From the NCBI GenBank assembly GCA_964614095.1, contig CAZTJO010000022.1, forward strand, positions 1 to 28,949: a stretch of DNA of 28,949 nucleotides. The letters run 5' to 3'. Below the pieces are notes generated by a model. It saw only the letters and a program-made list of their open reading frames with translations. It did no database searches and had not been told where the DNA came from. The position numbers and the translations under genes were made by a program. Positions 7,647-17,115 of the stretch are shown here, in pieces (position 1 is the first letter of the stretch; each line of letters starts with the position of its first letter). This DNA is from CAZWKX01 sp964614095. Lineage in GTDB: Bacteria > Actinomycetota > Acidimicrobiia > Spongiisociales > UBA11373.

Positions 7647-9145
7647 TGCTCATCAGGCCGAGCGGTGAGGATCTCCGCATCATCGGCTTCTACCTGGGGC
7701 GCATCTTCTATGTAGTGGCCGCCTTCACCGGTCTGCCGCTTCTCTGGGCGCTCGGCGGGAGGGAATGGGCGCCGGCTTCTTCCTTTGTCCTGACCATCGG
7801 TGCCTTTGCCCTGATTGCCGCGGCGGCAACAGCCCGGCCCCCTCGGGAGAAGGCCCTGGACTGGAGCCACGGCATGGTGGTGGTGGCCCTTACTTGGCTG
7901 GTGGTGCCGGCGGTGGGCTCACTGCCTTTGGCCCTCTCCGGCCACCTTGCCAATCCGCTGGATGCCTACTTCGACGCTATGAGCGGTCTGACCACCACGG
8001 GATTGTCGCTGGTGCAGGATCTCGATCATCTTGCCCCCTCGCTGAATTTCTGGCGTCACCTGCTCCATTTTTTGGGCGGGCAGGGCATCATCATCGCCGC
8101 TCTGTCGCTGTTCGCCGGAGGTGCCGGCCTTACCCTCTACTACGGCGAGGCGAGGGAAGAGAGAATCCTGCCGTCGGTGACCTCGACGGCTCGATTCATC
8201 TGGGGAGTGAGCCTCGTTCACCTCATCTTCGGTGTCGCCGCCCTGGGGGCTATTGCCCACTACGTTCTCGGCTTCTCTCCGATTCGGTCGCTGTTTCACG
8301 GTCTGATGATCTTTTTTGCCGGATTCGACACCGGAGGTTTTGCTCCGCAGAGCACAAGCGTCGGTTACTACCACTCGGCGGTCTTTGAAGCCGGTGCCGC
8401 CGTGCTGATGGTCGCCGGGGCGATGTCGTTTGGTCTGCACTTCGCCTTGTGGCGCGGGCCGCGTCGCGCCGACACCCTCCGCAACCTGGAGACCCGGACG
8501 ATCATCTCGACGTTCTCCTTCTGTCTCATCGTGGTGTTCATCGGGCTGGCCACGCTCGGCCTCTACGATGGAGTACTGGGCCTCACCCGCAAGGGCCTCT
8601 TCCATGTGCTGTCGGCCCATACCGGCACCGGTTTCTCCACCGTGCCTTCGTCCGAGCTGGCGGCATGGGGCGGCCTCTCATTTGTCGGTATCGCCTTGGC
8701 CATGGCGCTCGGGGGCATGGCCTCGTCGACGGCGGGCGGGGTGAAATCGCTTCGGGTGGGTCTCACCCTCAAGTTCCTCAAGGATCAGATCAAAGAGGTT
8801 CTGCTGCCCGAGAACGCCGTGGTGTCCCAGGCGTATCACCAAAGCGGGCGCAAGCGGCTCACTCCGAAGGTTTCGCAAGCCGTGATGCTGGTCTCGCTGC
8901 TGTATGTGGCCATGTTCCTTATCGGCGGCGCCGTCGGCATGGCCTACGGCTACCCGCTGCAAGATGCCCTCTTTGAATCGGTCAGCGCCGGGGCCAACGT
9001 CGGGCTCTCCGTGGGCATCACCGATCCCGGAATGCCCGCGCTCCTCGAAGTGACATACCTGCTGGAGATGTGGCTGGGGCGCCTCGAGTTTGTGGCCGTC
9101 TTCTCTCTGGTCGGATTCCTGCTCTCATGGATGAGGGGGCGCTGA
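7646..9145 (+). CDS. trkH: TrkH/KtrB-type K+ transporter
   Basis: Membrane K+ translocating subunit, partner of the two RCK proteins upstream. The 499-residue product shows the four pore-loop repeats of the superfamily: SGLTTTGLS (around 113-121), FAGFDTGGFAP (around 230), SAHTGTGFSTV (around 325) and SAGANVGLSVG (around 450). Each carries the filter Gly. The basic sequence SSTAGGVKSLRVGLTLKFLK resembles the cytoplasmic loop between the third and fourth repeats. Filter 2 reads DTGGF, where many relatives have NAGF or DAGF. I chose ATG 7646 because it overlaps the upstream small gene's stop as TGATG; GTG 7643 is directly adjacent. Its own TGA (9143-9145) overlaps the next ATG in the same TGATG way. 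Confidence 0.93.
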   Translation: MLIRPSGEDLRIIGFYLGRIFYVVAAFTGLPLLWALGGREWAPASSFVLTIGAFALIAAAATARPPREKALDWSHGMVVVALTWLVVPAVGSLPLALSGHLANPLDAYFDAMSGLTTTGLSLVQDLDHLAPSLNFWRHLLHFLGGQGIIIAALSLFAGGAGLTLYYGEAREERILPSVTSTARFIWGVSLVHLIFGVAALGAIAHYVLGFSPIRSLFHGLMIFFAGFDTGGFAPQSTSVGYYHSAVFEAGAAVLMVAGAMSFGLHFALWRGPRRADTLRNLETRTIISTFSFCLIVVFIGLATLGLYDGVLGLTRKGLFHVLSAHTGTGFSTVPSSELAAWGGLSFVGIALAMALGGMASSTAGGVKSLRVGLTLKFLKDQIKEVLLPENAVVSQAYHQSGRKRLTPKVSQAVMLVSLLYVAMFLIGGAVGMAYGYPLQDALFESVSAGANVGLSVGITDPGMPALLEVTYLLEMWLGRLEFVAVFSLVGFLLSWMRGR

Positions 9146-9708
9146 TGAAGCGGCTGCTTGTCGTCGCCTCCTGTGCGGCTCTTTTGCTCGGCGTGGCCCT
9201 GCCCGCCGGCGCTCAGGAGATCGTGGTTACCGTTGAGGACCTCTTGGACAGCCCTGAGGAGTACTCCGTCTCGCGTGTGCCCGAGATCGTTGTGCACGGC
9301 GAGCTAATCGGTGATTTCGGGCAGCGGCCCGACGGCGTCGTCTGGGCCCAGTTGAACGGTGATGCCTATGCCATGGCGCCACTTCTCGCCGGTGGGGAGC
9401 TCGCCGGGCCCAACCTGGGCATCGGTGTTCGGATACCTGCCGATTTGTGGCCCGAGCTTGCCGATCTTGCCGAGGCCGGCGGGTACCGGCTGCGAGGTCC
9501 CCTCGTTCGCCTCACCGGAGCGTGGCGCTACCACGATCCGGCGCGGGGCGGTGAGTCGTACCTCGATGTGACCGGTATCGAGGTCTACGGTGAACCGGCT
9601 CTGCTGGAGGACAGGGCCGGCTGGCTTCCGTTTGCACTTGGGGTCTTCCTTCTGTGCGCCGCGGCGGCGCTCGCTCTTGCCACGCGGCGCCGGGAACAGG
9701 AACACTGA
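9145..9708 (+). CDS. Secreted, membrane-anchored OB-fold-like protein of the trk operon
   Basis: Unrecognised 187-residue protein. Residues 1-23 form a signal peptide (MKRLLVVASCAALLLGVALP, likely cleavage after AGA). About 24-155 is an extracytoplasmic domain rich in beta strands: VTVEDLLDSPEEY, then PEIVVHGELIGDF, LRGPLVRLTGAWRY and ESYLDVTGIEVYG. The strand-strand-helix-strand pattern, with a final LDVTGIEV-type strand, suggests an OB fold. A C-terminal helix (about 163-181, WLPFALGVFLLCAAAALALA) is followed by RRREQEH, giving a type I topology with the C-terminus inside. It starts in TGATG overlap with trkH, so is translated with it. A role in sensing or channel assembly outside the membrane is possible but not shown. 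Confidence 0.75.
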   Translation: MKRLLVVASCAALLLGVALPAGAQEIVVTVEDLLDSPEEYSVSRVPEIVVHGELIGDFGQRPDGVVWAQLNGDAYAMAPLLAGGELAGPNLGIGVRIPADLWPELADLAEAGGYRLRGPLVRLTGAWRYHDPARGGESYLDVTGIEVYGEPALLEDRAGWLPFALGVFLLCAAAALALATRRREQEH

Positions 9709-9757
9709 GGGCGTCTCTATGCTTTCTCCCGCTCTATCGGCGGCTCGGGAGTAGCGC

Positions 9758-11851
9758 GTGGATCTGATCAGCTGGGTCTACATTGCGGCGGGCACCGGCC
9801 TCGTCGCTCTTCTGCTCGCCCTCTTCTTCGCGACGAGGGTGCTGGCGGCCCCCGCCGGAAGCGACCGCATGCAGGAGTTGTCCGGCGCGATCCGTGAAGG
9901 CTCCCTGGCGTTCCTGCGTCGGGAGTACACCTGGGCTGCCGGCTTCGTGGCGATCATGGCGGTGCTCATTTTCACCCTGCTCGATTGGGGACGGCCCTGG
10001 GGCACCGTCGCCTACATATTTGGTGCCGCCCTTTCGGCGCTTGCTGGGTACGTCGGCCTGCGGGTAGCCACGGCGGCAAACGTCCGCATCACCGAGGCGG
10101 TTCGACAGGGAGGAGTTCACGAAGCGCTGCCGCTCGCCTTGCGCGGTGGAGCGGTGGCGGGCTTTTCGGTTGCCGGGCTCGGCCTGGCCGGGCTCGCCCT
10201 GGCCTACCTGCTGTTCCATGTATGGCTCGAGGTGAACGACGCCTTCCAAATCATCAGCGCGATCGGCCTCGGCGTATCCTCAGTAGCCCTCTTCGCTTGT
10301 GTCGGGGGCGGCATATTCGCCAAGGCGGCCGATGTCGGCGCCGACCTCGCCGGTAGGCGGGAGGGCGGCCTCTCCGAGGACGATCGGCGCAACCCGGCGG
10401 TCATCGCCGACAATGTTGGCGACAACGTCGGAGGCGTAGCCGGCGCCGGCGCCGATCTACTCGAGTCGTATCTGGGCTCGCTGGTGGCGTCCGTCGCCTA
10501 CGCAGCAGTTGTTTTCGGCACCACCGGCCTCGGTGCCCGAGCGATTGTTTTCCCCCTTGTGGTGGCCGCCGTGGGCACGGCAGCGGCGGTCATCGGGTCG
10601 CTCCTGGTACGCCCGCGCCGCGCCGTGATCGCCGCGGCCCTGTATCGCGGCACCTATGCCGCGGCGGTGATTGCCGTACTCGGTGTGCTCGGCCCGTGCT
10701 ACTGGATCTTCAGTGACGTGGAGGGTGTGGACCATACGCTCGGGCTCTTTTTTGCGGTAGTCGCAGGCATTGTGATCGGGCTTCTGATCGGTCGGATATC
10801 GGCGATCTTCACCAGCGACCGTTACCGGCCGGTGAAGGAGATCGCCCGGCAATCGGGCACGGGCCCGACGCTGGTGGTGCTGGCGGGGCTTTCTGACGGT
10901 ATGCGCTCGGCAGCTTTTTCCGTTCTTGTGGTCGCCGGCGGCATTGCCGGTTCCTACTGGGCCGGGGACTGGGCTATTCCGGGAGACGGTGGCCTCTACG
11001 GCGTCACCGTTGCCGCCATCGGGGCGACGAGCATCTTTGCCGTGGTTGCTTCCACAGGTGCCTTTGCCCCCATCGCCGACAGCGCCGGCGGCATTGCCCA
11101 GATGTCGCACCAGCCGGCGGAGGTGATTGAGGCCACCGACTCGCTGGCCGCGCTCGGCTCGACGACGGCGGCCGCCGCTCGGGGTGTTGCCGCTGGTTCC
11201 GCGGCCGTAACCACGCTCGCTCTGCTCCTCGCCTGGCGCGGGGCGACAAACGCGGCTTCGCTTGCAGCCGGCAAGGGAGCCGTGCTAGACGCCATCGACA
11301 TCTTGGAGCCGGCGACGTTCATCGGGCTGCTGCTCGGCGGCGTGCTTCCGTTTCTGGTGGCCGCTCTGAGCACAAAGGCGGTGAGCAGAGCGGCCGGCCA
11401 GGTGATCGATGAGGTGCGCAGCCAATTCGGCCGCATCCCTGGGTTGCGGGAGGGCCGCGTCGAGGCACGGCCCGAGTACACCCGTGGAGTGCAGATCGCC
11501 ACCGGGGCGGCACTGCGGGGCATGCTGCTGCCCGCGGTCCTGGCCGTTGCGTTTCCGTTGGCCATCGGTTTTGTCGATGTGCGTGCGCTCGGCGGGTTTC
11601 TCGCCGGTGCCCTGGTCTCCGGATTGCTGCTTGGCATGTCCCTGGTGAATTCCGGGGGTGCCTGGAGCAATGCCAAGAAGCTGGTGGAAGTCGGCGCCTA
11701 CGGGGGCAAAGGCTCGGACTCGCACGAAGCTGCTGTGATCGGCGACACCATTGGTGATCCGTTCAAGGACAGCTCGGGGCCTGCGCTGAGTGTGCTCATC
11801 AAGGTGATGGCGATGGTGAGTCTGGTTTTTGCCGGCGCGTTTGTTGGGTAG
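9758..11851 (+). CDS. Divergent membrane pyrophosphatase paralogue with degenerate active site
   Basis: 697-residue polytopic protein of the membrane-bound H+/Na+-PPase family, full length. It retains the ligands K189, D192, D196 (GGGIFAKAADVGADL), E207, D218, D222, D441, D663, D667, K670, D671 and K682. Three others are replaced. G226 stands where the second Asp of VGDNVGD belongs (D287 in plant numbering, water activation). S468 replaces the Asn of GNTT (N534), and S637 replaces the Asp of GGAWDNAKK (D691). R200 replaces the usual Lys of LVGKVE, and C181 the usual Arg/Gln before GGGI. The remaining sequence resembles the K+-dependent branch (Ala at the A/K signature, S468-T-T-A471). PPi hydrolysis is therefore doubtful; it may be a regulatory partner or have altered activity. 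The start is GTG 9758 with a weak GGGAG upstream. It lies 49 bp after the trk operon. Confidence 0.9.
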   Translation: MDLISWVYIAAGTGLVALLLALFFATRVLAAPAGSDRMQELSGAIREGSLAFLRREYTWAAGFVAIMAVLIFTLLDWGRPWGTVAYIFGAALSALAGYVGLRVATAANVRITEAVRQGGVHEALPLALRGGAVAGFSVAGLGLAGLALAYLLFHVWLEVNDAFQIISAIGLGVSSVALFACVGGGIFAKAADVGADLAGRREGGLSEDDRRNPAVIADNVGDNVGGVAGAGADLLESYLGSLVASVAYAAVVFGTTGLGARAIVFPLVVAAVGTAAAVIGSLLVRPRRAVIAAALYRGTYAAAVIAVLGVLGPCYWIFSDVEGVDHTLGLFFAVVAGIVIGLLIGRISAIFTSDRYRPVKEIARQSGTGPTLVVLAGLSDGMRSAAFSVLVVAGGIAGSYWAGDWAIPGDGGLYGVTVAAIGATSIFAVVASTGAFAPIADSAGGIAQMSHQPAEVIEATDSLAALGSTTAAAARGVAAGSAAVTTLALLLAWRGATNAASLAAGKGAVLDAIDILEPATFIGLLLGGVLPFLVAALSTKAVSRAAGQVIDEVRSQFGRIPGLREGRVEARPEYTRGVQIATGAALRGMLLPAVLAVAFPLAIGFVDVRALGGFLAGALVSGLLLGMSLVNSGGAWSNAKKLVEVGAYGGKGSDSHEAAVIGDTIGDPFKDSSGPALSVLIKVMAMVSLVFAGAFVG

Positions 11852-11853
11852 AG

Positions 11854-11910
11854 AGAATTCAGAATTCGGAACGCAGAGTCGCTCCGTACCGATTCTGAAC
11901 TCTGAATTCT
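11854..11910. repeat. Imperfect inverted repeat AGAATTCAGAATTC, 13/14 bp arms
   Basis: Left arm AGAATTCAGAATTC (11854-11867) pairs with GAACTCTGAATTCT (11897-11910) with one mismatch around a 29-nt loop. It begins two bases after the first pyrophosphatase stop. The arms are much more AT-rich than their surroundings. There is no T-run, so it is either a factor-independent hairpin of unusual type, an mRNA 3'-end stabiliser, or a small repeated element. Confidence 0.7.
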
Positions 11911-11991
11911 GAAATCCTCGCTCGGCCCACGCCGGTATCGCTGCTCATCGAGCGTCGTCGCTCCTGTCCGCGCTAGGGTGTCGGCCGTTGT

Positions 11992-12017
11992 CCTTTGTGG
12001 TGCCGGCACCACAAAGG
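11992..12017. repeat. 26-bp perfect palindrome upstream of H+-PPase
   Basis: CCTTTGTGGTGCC (11992-12004) is followed immediately by its exact reverse complement (12005-12017). It lies 74 bp before the GTG of the second pyrophosphatase, in the only sizeable spacer between the two paralogues. Perfect symmetry with no loop fits a dimeric regulator operator; as RNA it would form a hairpin that could end transcription from the first gene. Confidence 0.75.
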
Positions 12018-12091
12018 GCCGGGGCGGCGACGTCCCGGTGATATGAGACGGCGGGCGTCCCCGCCGGCAGGATCCAGGAAGGCAGGTAGGT

Positions 12092-14356
<2,265 letters not shown>

Positions 14357-14763
14357 AGGGCGTCGAAGGCGGGGTTCCTCCGGGATCGTTGGCTCTATGC
14401 CAATGCCTTCTCGTGGGCTCGTCGCATTCCAGTGACTGCTTGCTTCGATCGGGAACAGGCCTGGTTGGTGCTTTTCCAGACGGGTGAGGTAGCACCAGTC
14501 CAGGAAGTGCTCGAATCATTCGATCGGCGGTTGCGATTGCGGCGATATCTCGGGCGAGTTCATCGTGCCGGGCGACACGGGGCAGTCCACCTCATTCAGG
14601 CGAAAGGCGGGTGTCCCCGCGAGGTCGAGTGGCAGGACAAGCACGGCAACTGTCTCAGGGGGCAAAGCCTGCCCTACGGAGCGGGGCAGAAGTCGACGCC
14701 GATGTGGGGATCCATGGGCGGCGATGGATCAATCCGACGCAGAGGCAGCAGCGGACGGGCCGG
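14357..14763. other. Non-coding or unassigned stretch
   Basis: 407 bp between the H+-PPase and the small basic protein. A plus-strand frame is open across it, but its composition and product (for example REQAWLVLFQTGEVAPVQEV) match nothing I recognise and no ribosome site precedes it. No clear terminator was found after the pyrophosphatase. Confidence 0.4.
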
Positions 14764-14889
14764 TTATTTGACTTTGTTCCACTTGGTCTCAGCAGCGTCC
14801 TTTTTCGCCTTCTTGTCGAGACGTTTCTGCTTGAGATCCTTGGCAGCCACCTTTTTGATGTTTCTGCCACCTTTGTTTTTAGTCGCCAT
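14764..14889 (-). CDS. Lysine-rich 41-residue protein
   Basis: A tiny basic protein: MATKNKGGRNIKKVAAKDLK followed by QKRLDKKAKKDAAETKWNKVK. There are 14 Lys and 2 Arg among 41 residues and no hydrophobic segment, so it is probably cytoplasmic and nucleic-acid or ribosome associated, or disordered. ATG 14889 is preceded by a good GGAGG site (TGGAGGCAGTG before the ATG), which supports translation and separates it from longer upstream in-frame extensions. It resembles short conserved Lys-rich hypothetical proteins seen in actinobacteria, from memory only. It is the only minus-strand gene in this part of the window, with no partner gene alongside. Confidence 0.65.
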   Translation of the reverse strand: MATKNKGGRNIKKVAAKDLKQKRLDKKAKKDAAETKWNKVK

Positions 14890-15128
14890 CACTGCCTCCA
14901 GGCCGGCCACCCAAACGGCAGCCATGCCGCATTCTCCCACGCTGGGCTCCATGACCAGTCCCATTCGGCAAAAAAGGCTGCGGATCATCCCACCGCCGGA
15001 GCCCGTCCCCGGGGCTTCCATCGAAACAGGGCCGCGCCGGCAGCTCTGCTCGAGATTCGAGTTCCTTCGTCGGCCAAGATGTGACACTTTCCCGGAACCC
15101 AACGTTGCCGGCTGTCAGAATCGTGGTG

Positions 15129-16100
15129 ATGCCCGATGTAGTGGATCGGCTCCGCTCGAGCCCTGATCCCACCATTGCCTACCGCACCCGGGTCGAGGTG
15201 TTGGGAGAGGATCCCGGCGGTCCCGAACTGGTGGCGTTGCGCCAATCGATCGGCTCAACTCACCGGTCACTTCGTTTGCTGCACCACCGCAGGTCGGACG
15301 GCACCATCGCTCCCCACCCCTATCGCAAGTGGCAGGGCCCCCATTGGACCTTGGTCCAGCTTGCTCTCACCGCCTATCCGAAGGGAGACGAGAGCCTCAC
15401 CATCCTCCGCGACCAAATGGTCGAATGGCTCCTGGCTCCGGACCACCTCGAGTTTCCCCGCAGCGTGCTGTATCCCGAGCAGCCGGAGCGATTCCGCCGC
15501 TGCGCTTCACAGGAGGGCAACGCCGTCTGGTACTCGGTGGTGTTGGGCATCGAGGACGGCCGCACCCCTCTATTGGTGAACAGGCTCGTCGGCTGGACCT
15601 GGCCCGATGGGGGATGGAACTGCGACAAACGACGAGAAGCCAGGGGATCGTCGTTCATGGAGACGCTCATCCCCATTCGCGGACTTGGTCTCTGGGGAAG
15701 AACCCATGGGGACCAACGAGCTCTCGGTGCTGCGGCGCGGGCGGCGGAGTTTCTGCTGCAGCGGCGCCTGCTGTGGCGGGTCCGGGACGGCGAAGCCGCT
15801 GACCCTCGATTCCTTCGCATCCATCATCCAATCCGGTTCTACGACCTCCTGTTCGCCCTCCAGGTGATGGCTGAGATCGGCAAGATCGGCGATGTTCGCT
15901 GCCGAGATGCCTTGGGGCTTCTCGAGAGCAAGCGTCTGCCCGACGGCGGGTTCCCGGCCGAGGTGATCACGGCACGGACCGCAGATGAAATCACCACCAG
16001 GGGGTCTTTTGCAGAGTGGGGACCGGGGGGAAAGCGCCGAAGCAACGATCTTGTCACCGTCGACGCGCTGGCCGTCCTCCGCGCCGCCGGGGCGGCCTGA
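15129..16100 (+). CDS. Alpha/alpha-toroid protein, prenyltransferase/squalene-oxidase-repeat-like
   Basis: 323-residue protein, probably cytoplasmic, with no signal or membrane segment. Aromatic and Gly-rich repeats of the terpene cyclase/prenyltransferase barrel type are visible: GIEDGRTPLLVNRLVGWTWP, then DGGWNCD (around residue 159), FMETLIPIRGLGLW, FLLQRRLLWRV, RFYDLLFALQVMAEIG and LPDGGFPAE (around 270), ending VDALAVLRAAG. It lacks the DxDD motif of class II cyclases and is shorter than squalene-hopene cyclase (about 630), so it looks like a single-barrel relative of unknown activity. ATG 15129 is directly preceded by GTG GTG; no strong ribosome site is present, and the exact start is uncertain. 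It stands alone. Confidence 0.6.
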   Translation: MPDVVDRLRSSPDPTIAYRTRVEVLGEDPGGPELVALRQSIGSTHRSLRLLHHRRSDGTIAPHPYRKWQGPHWTLVQLALTAYPKGDESLTILRDQMVEWLLAPDHLEFPRSVLYPEQPERFRRCASQEGNAVWYSVVLGIEDGRTPLLVNRLVGWTWPDGGWNCDKRREARGSSFMETLIPIRGLGLWGRTHGDQRALGAAARAAEFLLQRRLLWRVRDGEAADPRFLRIHHPIRFYDLLFALQVMAEIGKIGDVRCRDALGLLESKRLPDGGFPAEVITARTADEITTRGSFAEWGPGGKRRSNDLVTVDALAVLRAAGAA

Positions 16101-16430
16101 ACCAAGTCTGCCGGGAGACTGCGACGTTGATTGAGCCTTTGGTCTGCTTCATCGTGTCCGGACCGGTGCTCAGAGAGGCTGGACTCCGTTCGAGTTTCCC
16201 TGCTGCCGGACCGTGTTGGGCCTGGAAGAGCCTCTTGAGCCCAATCCCGTTCCCCCAAACGTTGATCACCACCGCCGAGGAGGATCCTCTCGGGACCCCT
16301 GTCGAAAGCTGACCGACCTTACCTTCAGGCTGGGAGCGCCTATCGAGGGTCACCCGCGCAGATGGCCGGCTACCGGCTGCCGACTATCGCCGTCAGCTCG
16401 ATCCCGGTGCCGAGGGCAAGGGAGGTGCGA
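16101..16430. other. Intergenic stretch without a confident gene
   Basis: 330 bp between the toroid protein and the DUF4389 promoter. It contains a weak stem TTGGGC/GCCCAA (16216-16244) enclosing AAGAG/CTCTT, possibly a terminator for the preceding gene. On the minus strand, about 16470-16370 reads QVALLDNRTSLALGTGIELTAIVGSR and stops; it has no start and could be a gene remnant. Confidence 0.35.
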
Positions 16431-16461
16431 TTGTCAAGGAGGGCGACCTGGCGGGTAGTTT
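16431..16461 (+). promoter_or_regulatory. Candidate promoter for the DUF4389 gene
   Basis: TTGTCA (16431-16436) and TAGTTT (16456-16461) are separated by 19 nt. They would start transcription near 16468, giving a leader of about 24 nt that just includes the AGGAGG site. The spacer is long, so this is moderate support. Confidence 0.4.
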
Positions 16462-16479
16462 TAGCCGTGCGACACCATG

Positions 16480-16485
16480 AGGAGG
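16480..16485 (+). promoter_or_regulatory. Consensus Shine-Dalgarno that fixes the DUF4389 start
   Basis: AGGAGG ends 6 nt before GTG 16492. The in-frame ATG at 16477 lies on top of this site and has no ribosome site of its own, so GTG 16492 is the likely initiation codon. Confidence 0.7.
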
Positions 16486-16491
16486 CAGACC

Positions 16492-17070
16492 GTGGTCACA
16501 CCGCCCGAGCCCTATGCAGCCCGTCTCGACATCGACTACCCCGAGAACCTTGATCGGTTCACGACGTTCTTCCGGGTGATCTGGATCATCCCGATCGCCA
16601 TCATCCTGGCCCTGCTCAGCGGGGGCGAGGGGCTCTGGCTGGCGGTGGCCCTGATGATCGTGTTCCGGGTGCGGTACCCACGCTGGTGGTTCGACTTCAC
16701 CCGAGAACTAATGCGCTTCGGGGCGCGGGGCTGTGCCTACCTCTGTCTGCTCACTGATGAGTACCCGTCGACTACTGATGAGCAGTCGGTGCATCTAGAG
16801 ATCGATTACCCCGACGTCGAACGGGATCTCAATCGCTGGCTGCCGTTGGTGAAGTGGCTGCTGGCAATCCCGCACTACGTCGTGCTCGTCGTGCTTTGGG
16901 TCATCGCGATCTTCGCGGTCTTTTTTGCCTGGTTCGCCATCCTCTTCACCGGGCGCTATCCGCGCGGACTCTTCGATCTTGTGGTTGGAGTTGGCCGATG
17001 GAGCCTCCGAGTGGACGCTTACGCGTTCTTGCTGGTCACCGACCGATACCCGCCGTTCAGTCTCAAGTGA
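16492..17070 (+). CDS. DUF4389-type membrane protein
   Basis: 192-residue integral membrane protein of unknown function. It contains two copies of the unit [LI]DYPxxxxR followed by membrane helices: RLDIDYPENLDRFTTFFRVI with IWIIPIAIILALL, and LEIDYPDVERDLNRWLPLVK with LLAIPHYVVLVVLWVIAIFAV. Each repeat ends in a stretch around RYPRWWFDFTRELMRFG or RYPRGLFDLVVGVGRWSLRV and then a [LD]TDxYP sequence (LTDEYPS, VTDRYPP). This pattern matches the DUF4389 family. GTG 16492 is chosen because of the consensus AGGAGG 6 nt before it. The MDR oxidoreductase lies 45 bp downstream and may be co-transcribed, though no functional link is evident. Confidence 0.8.
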   Translation: MVTPPEPYAARLDIDYPENLDRFTTFFRVIWIIPIAIILALLSGGEGLWLAVALMIVFRVRYPRWWFDFTRELMRFGARGCAYLCLLTDEYPSTTDEQSVHLEIDYPDVERDLNRWLPLVKWLLAIPHYVVLVVLWVIAIFAVFFAWFAILFTGRYPRGLFDLVVGVGRWSLRVDAYAFLLVTDRYPPFSLK

Positions 17071-17115
17071 GCTGCTAGGCAGCTCTGTGAAGTGACTGAC
17101 GGGCAGGAAACGATG

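Noticed and set aside
14764..15102. Longer in-frame version of the Lys-rich protein starting at 15102
   Set aside because: The GGAGG site sits directly before ATG 14889 and the upstream extension is Gly/Arg/Met-rich without coding character.
14432..15166. Plus-strand open frame of 244 codons after the H+-PPase
   Set aside because: No ribosome site, no recognisable domain, and it runs antisense through the well-supported 41-residue gene.
16370..16470. Minus-strand stretch reading QVALLDNRTSLALGTGIELTAIVG, faintly like a RidA C-terminus
   Set aside because: No start codon or remainder of the domain is visible; similarity is too short to call a gene or pseudogene.
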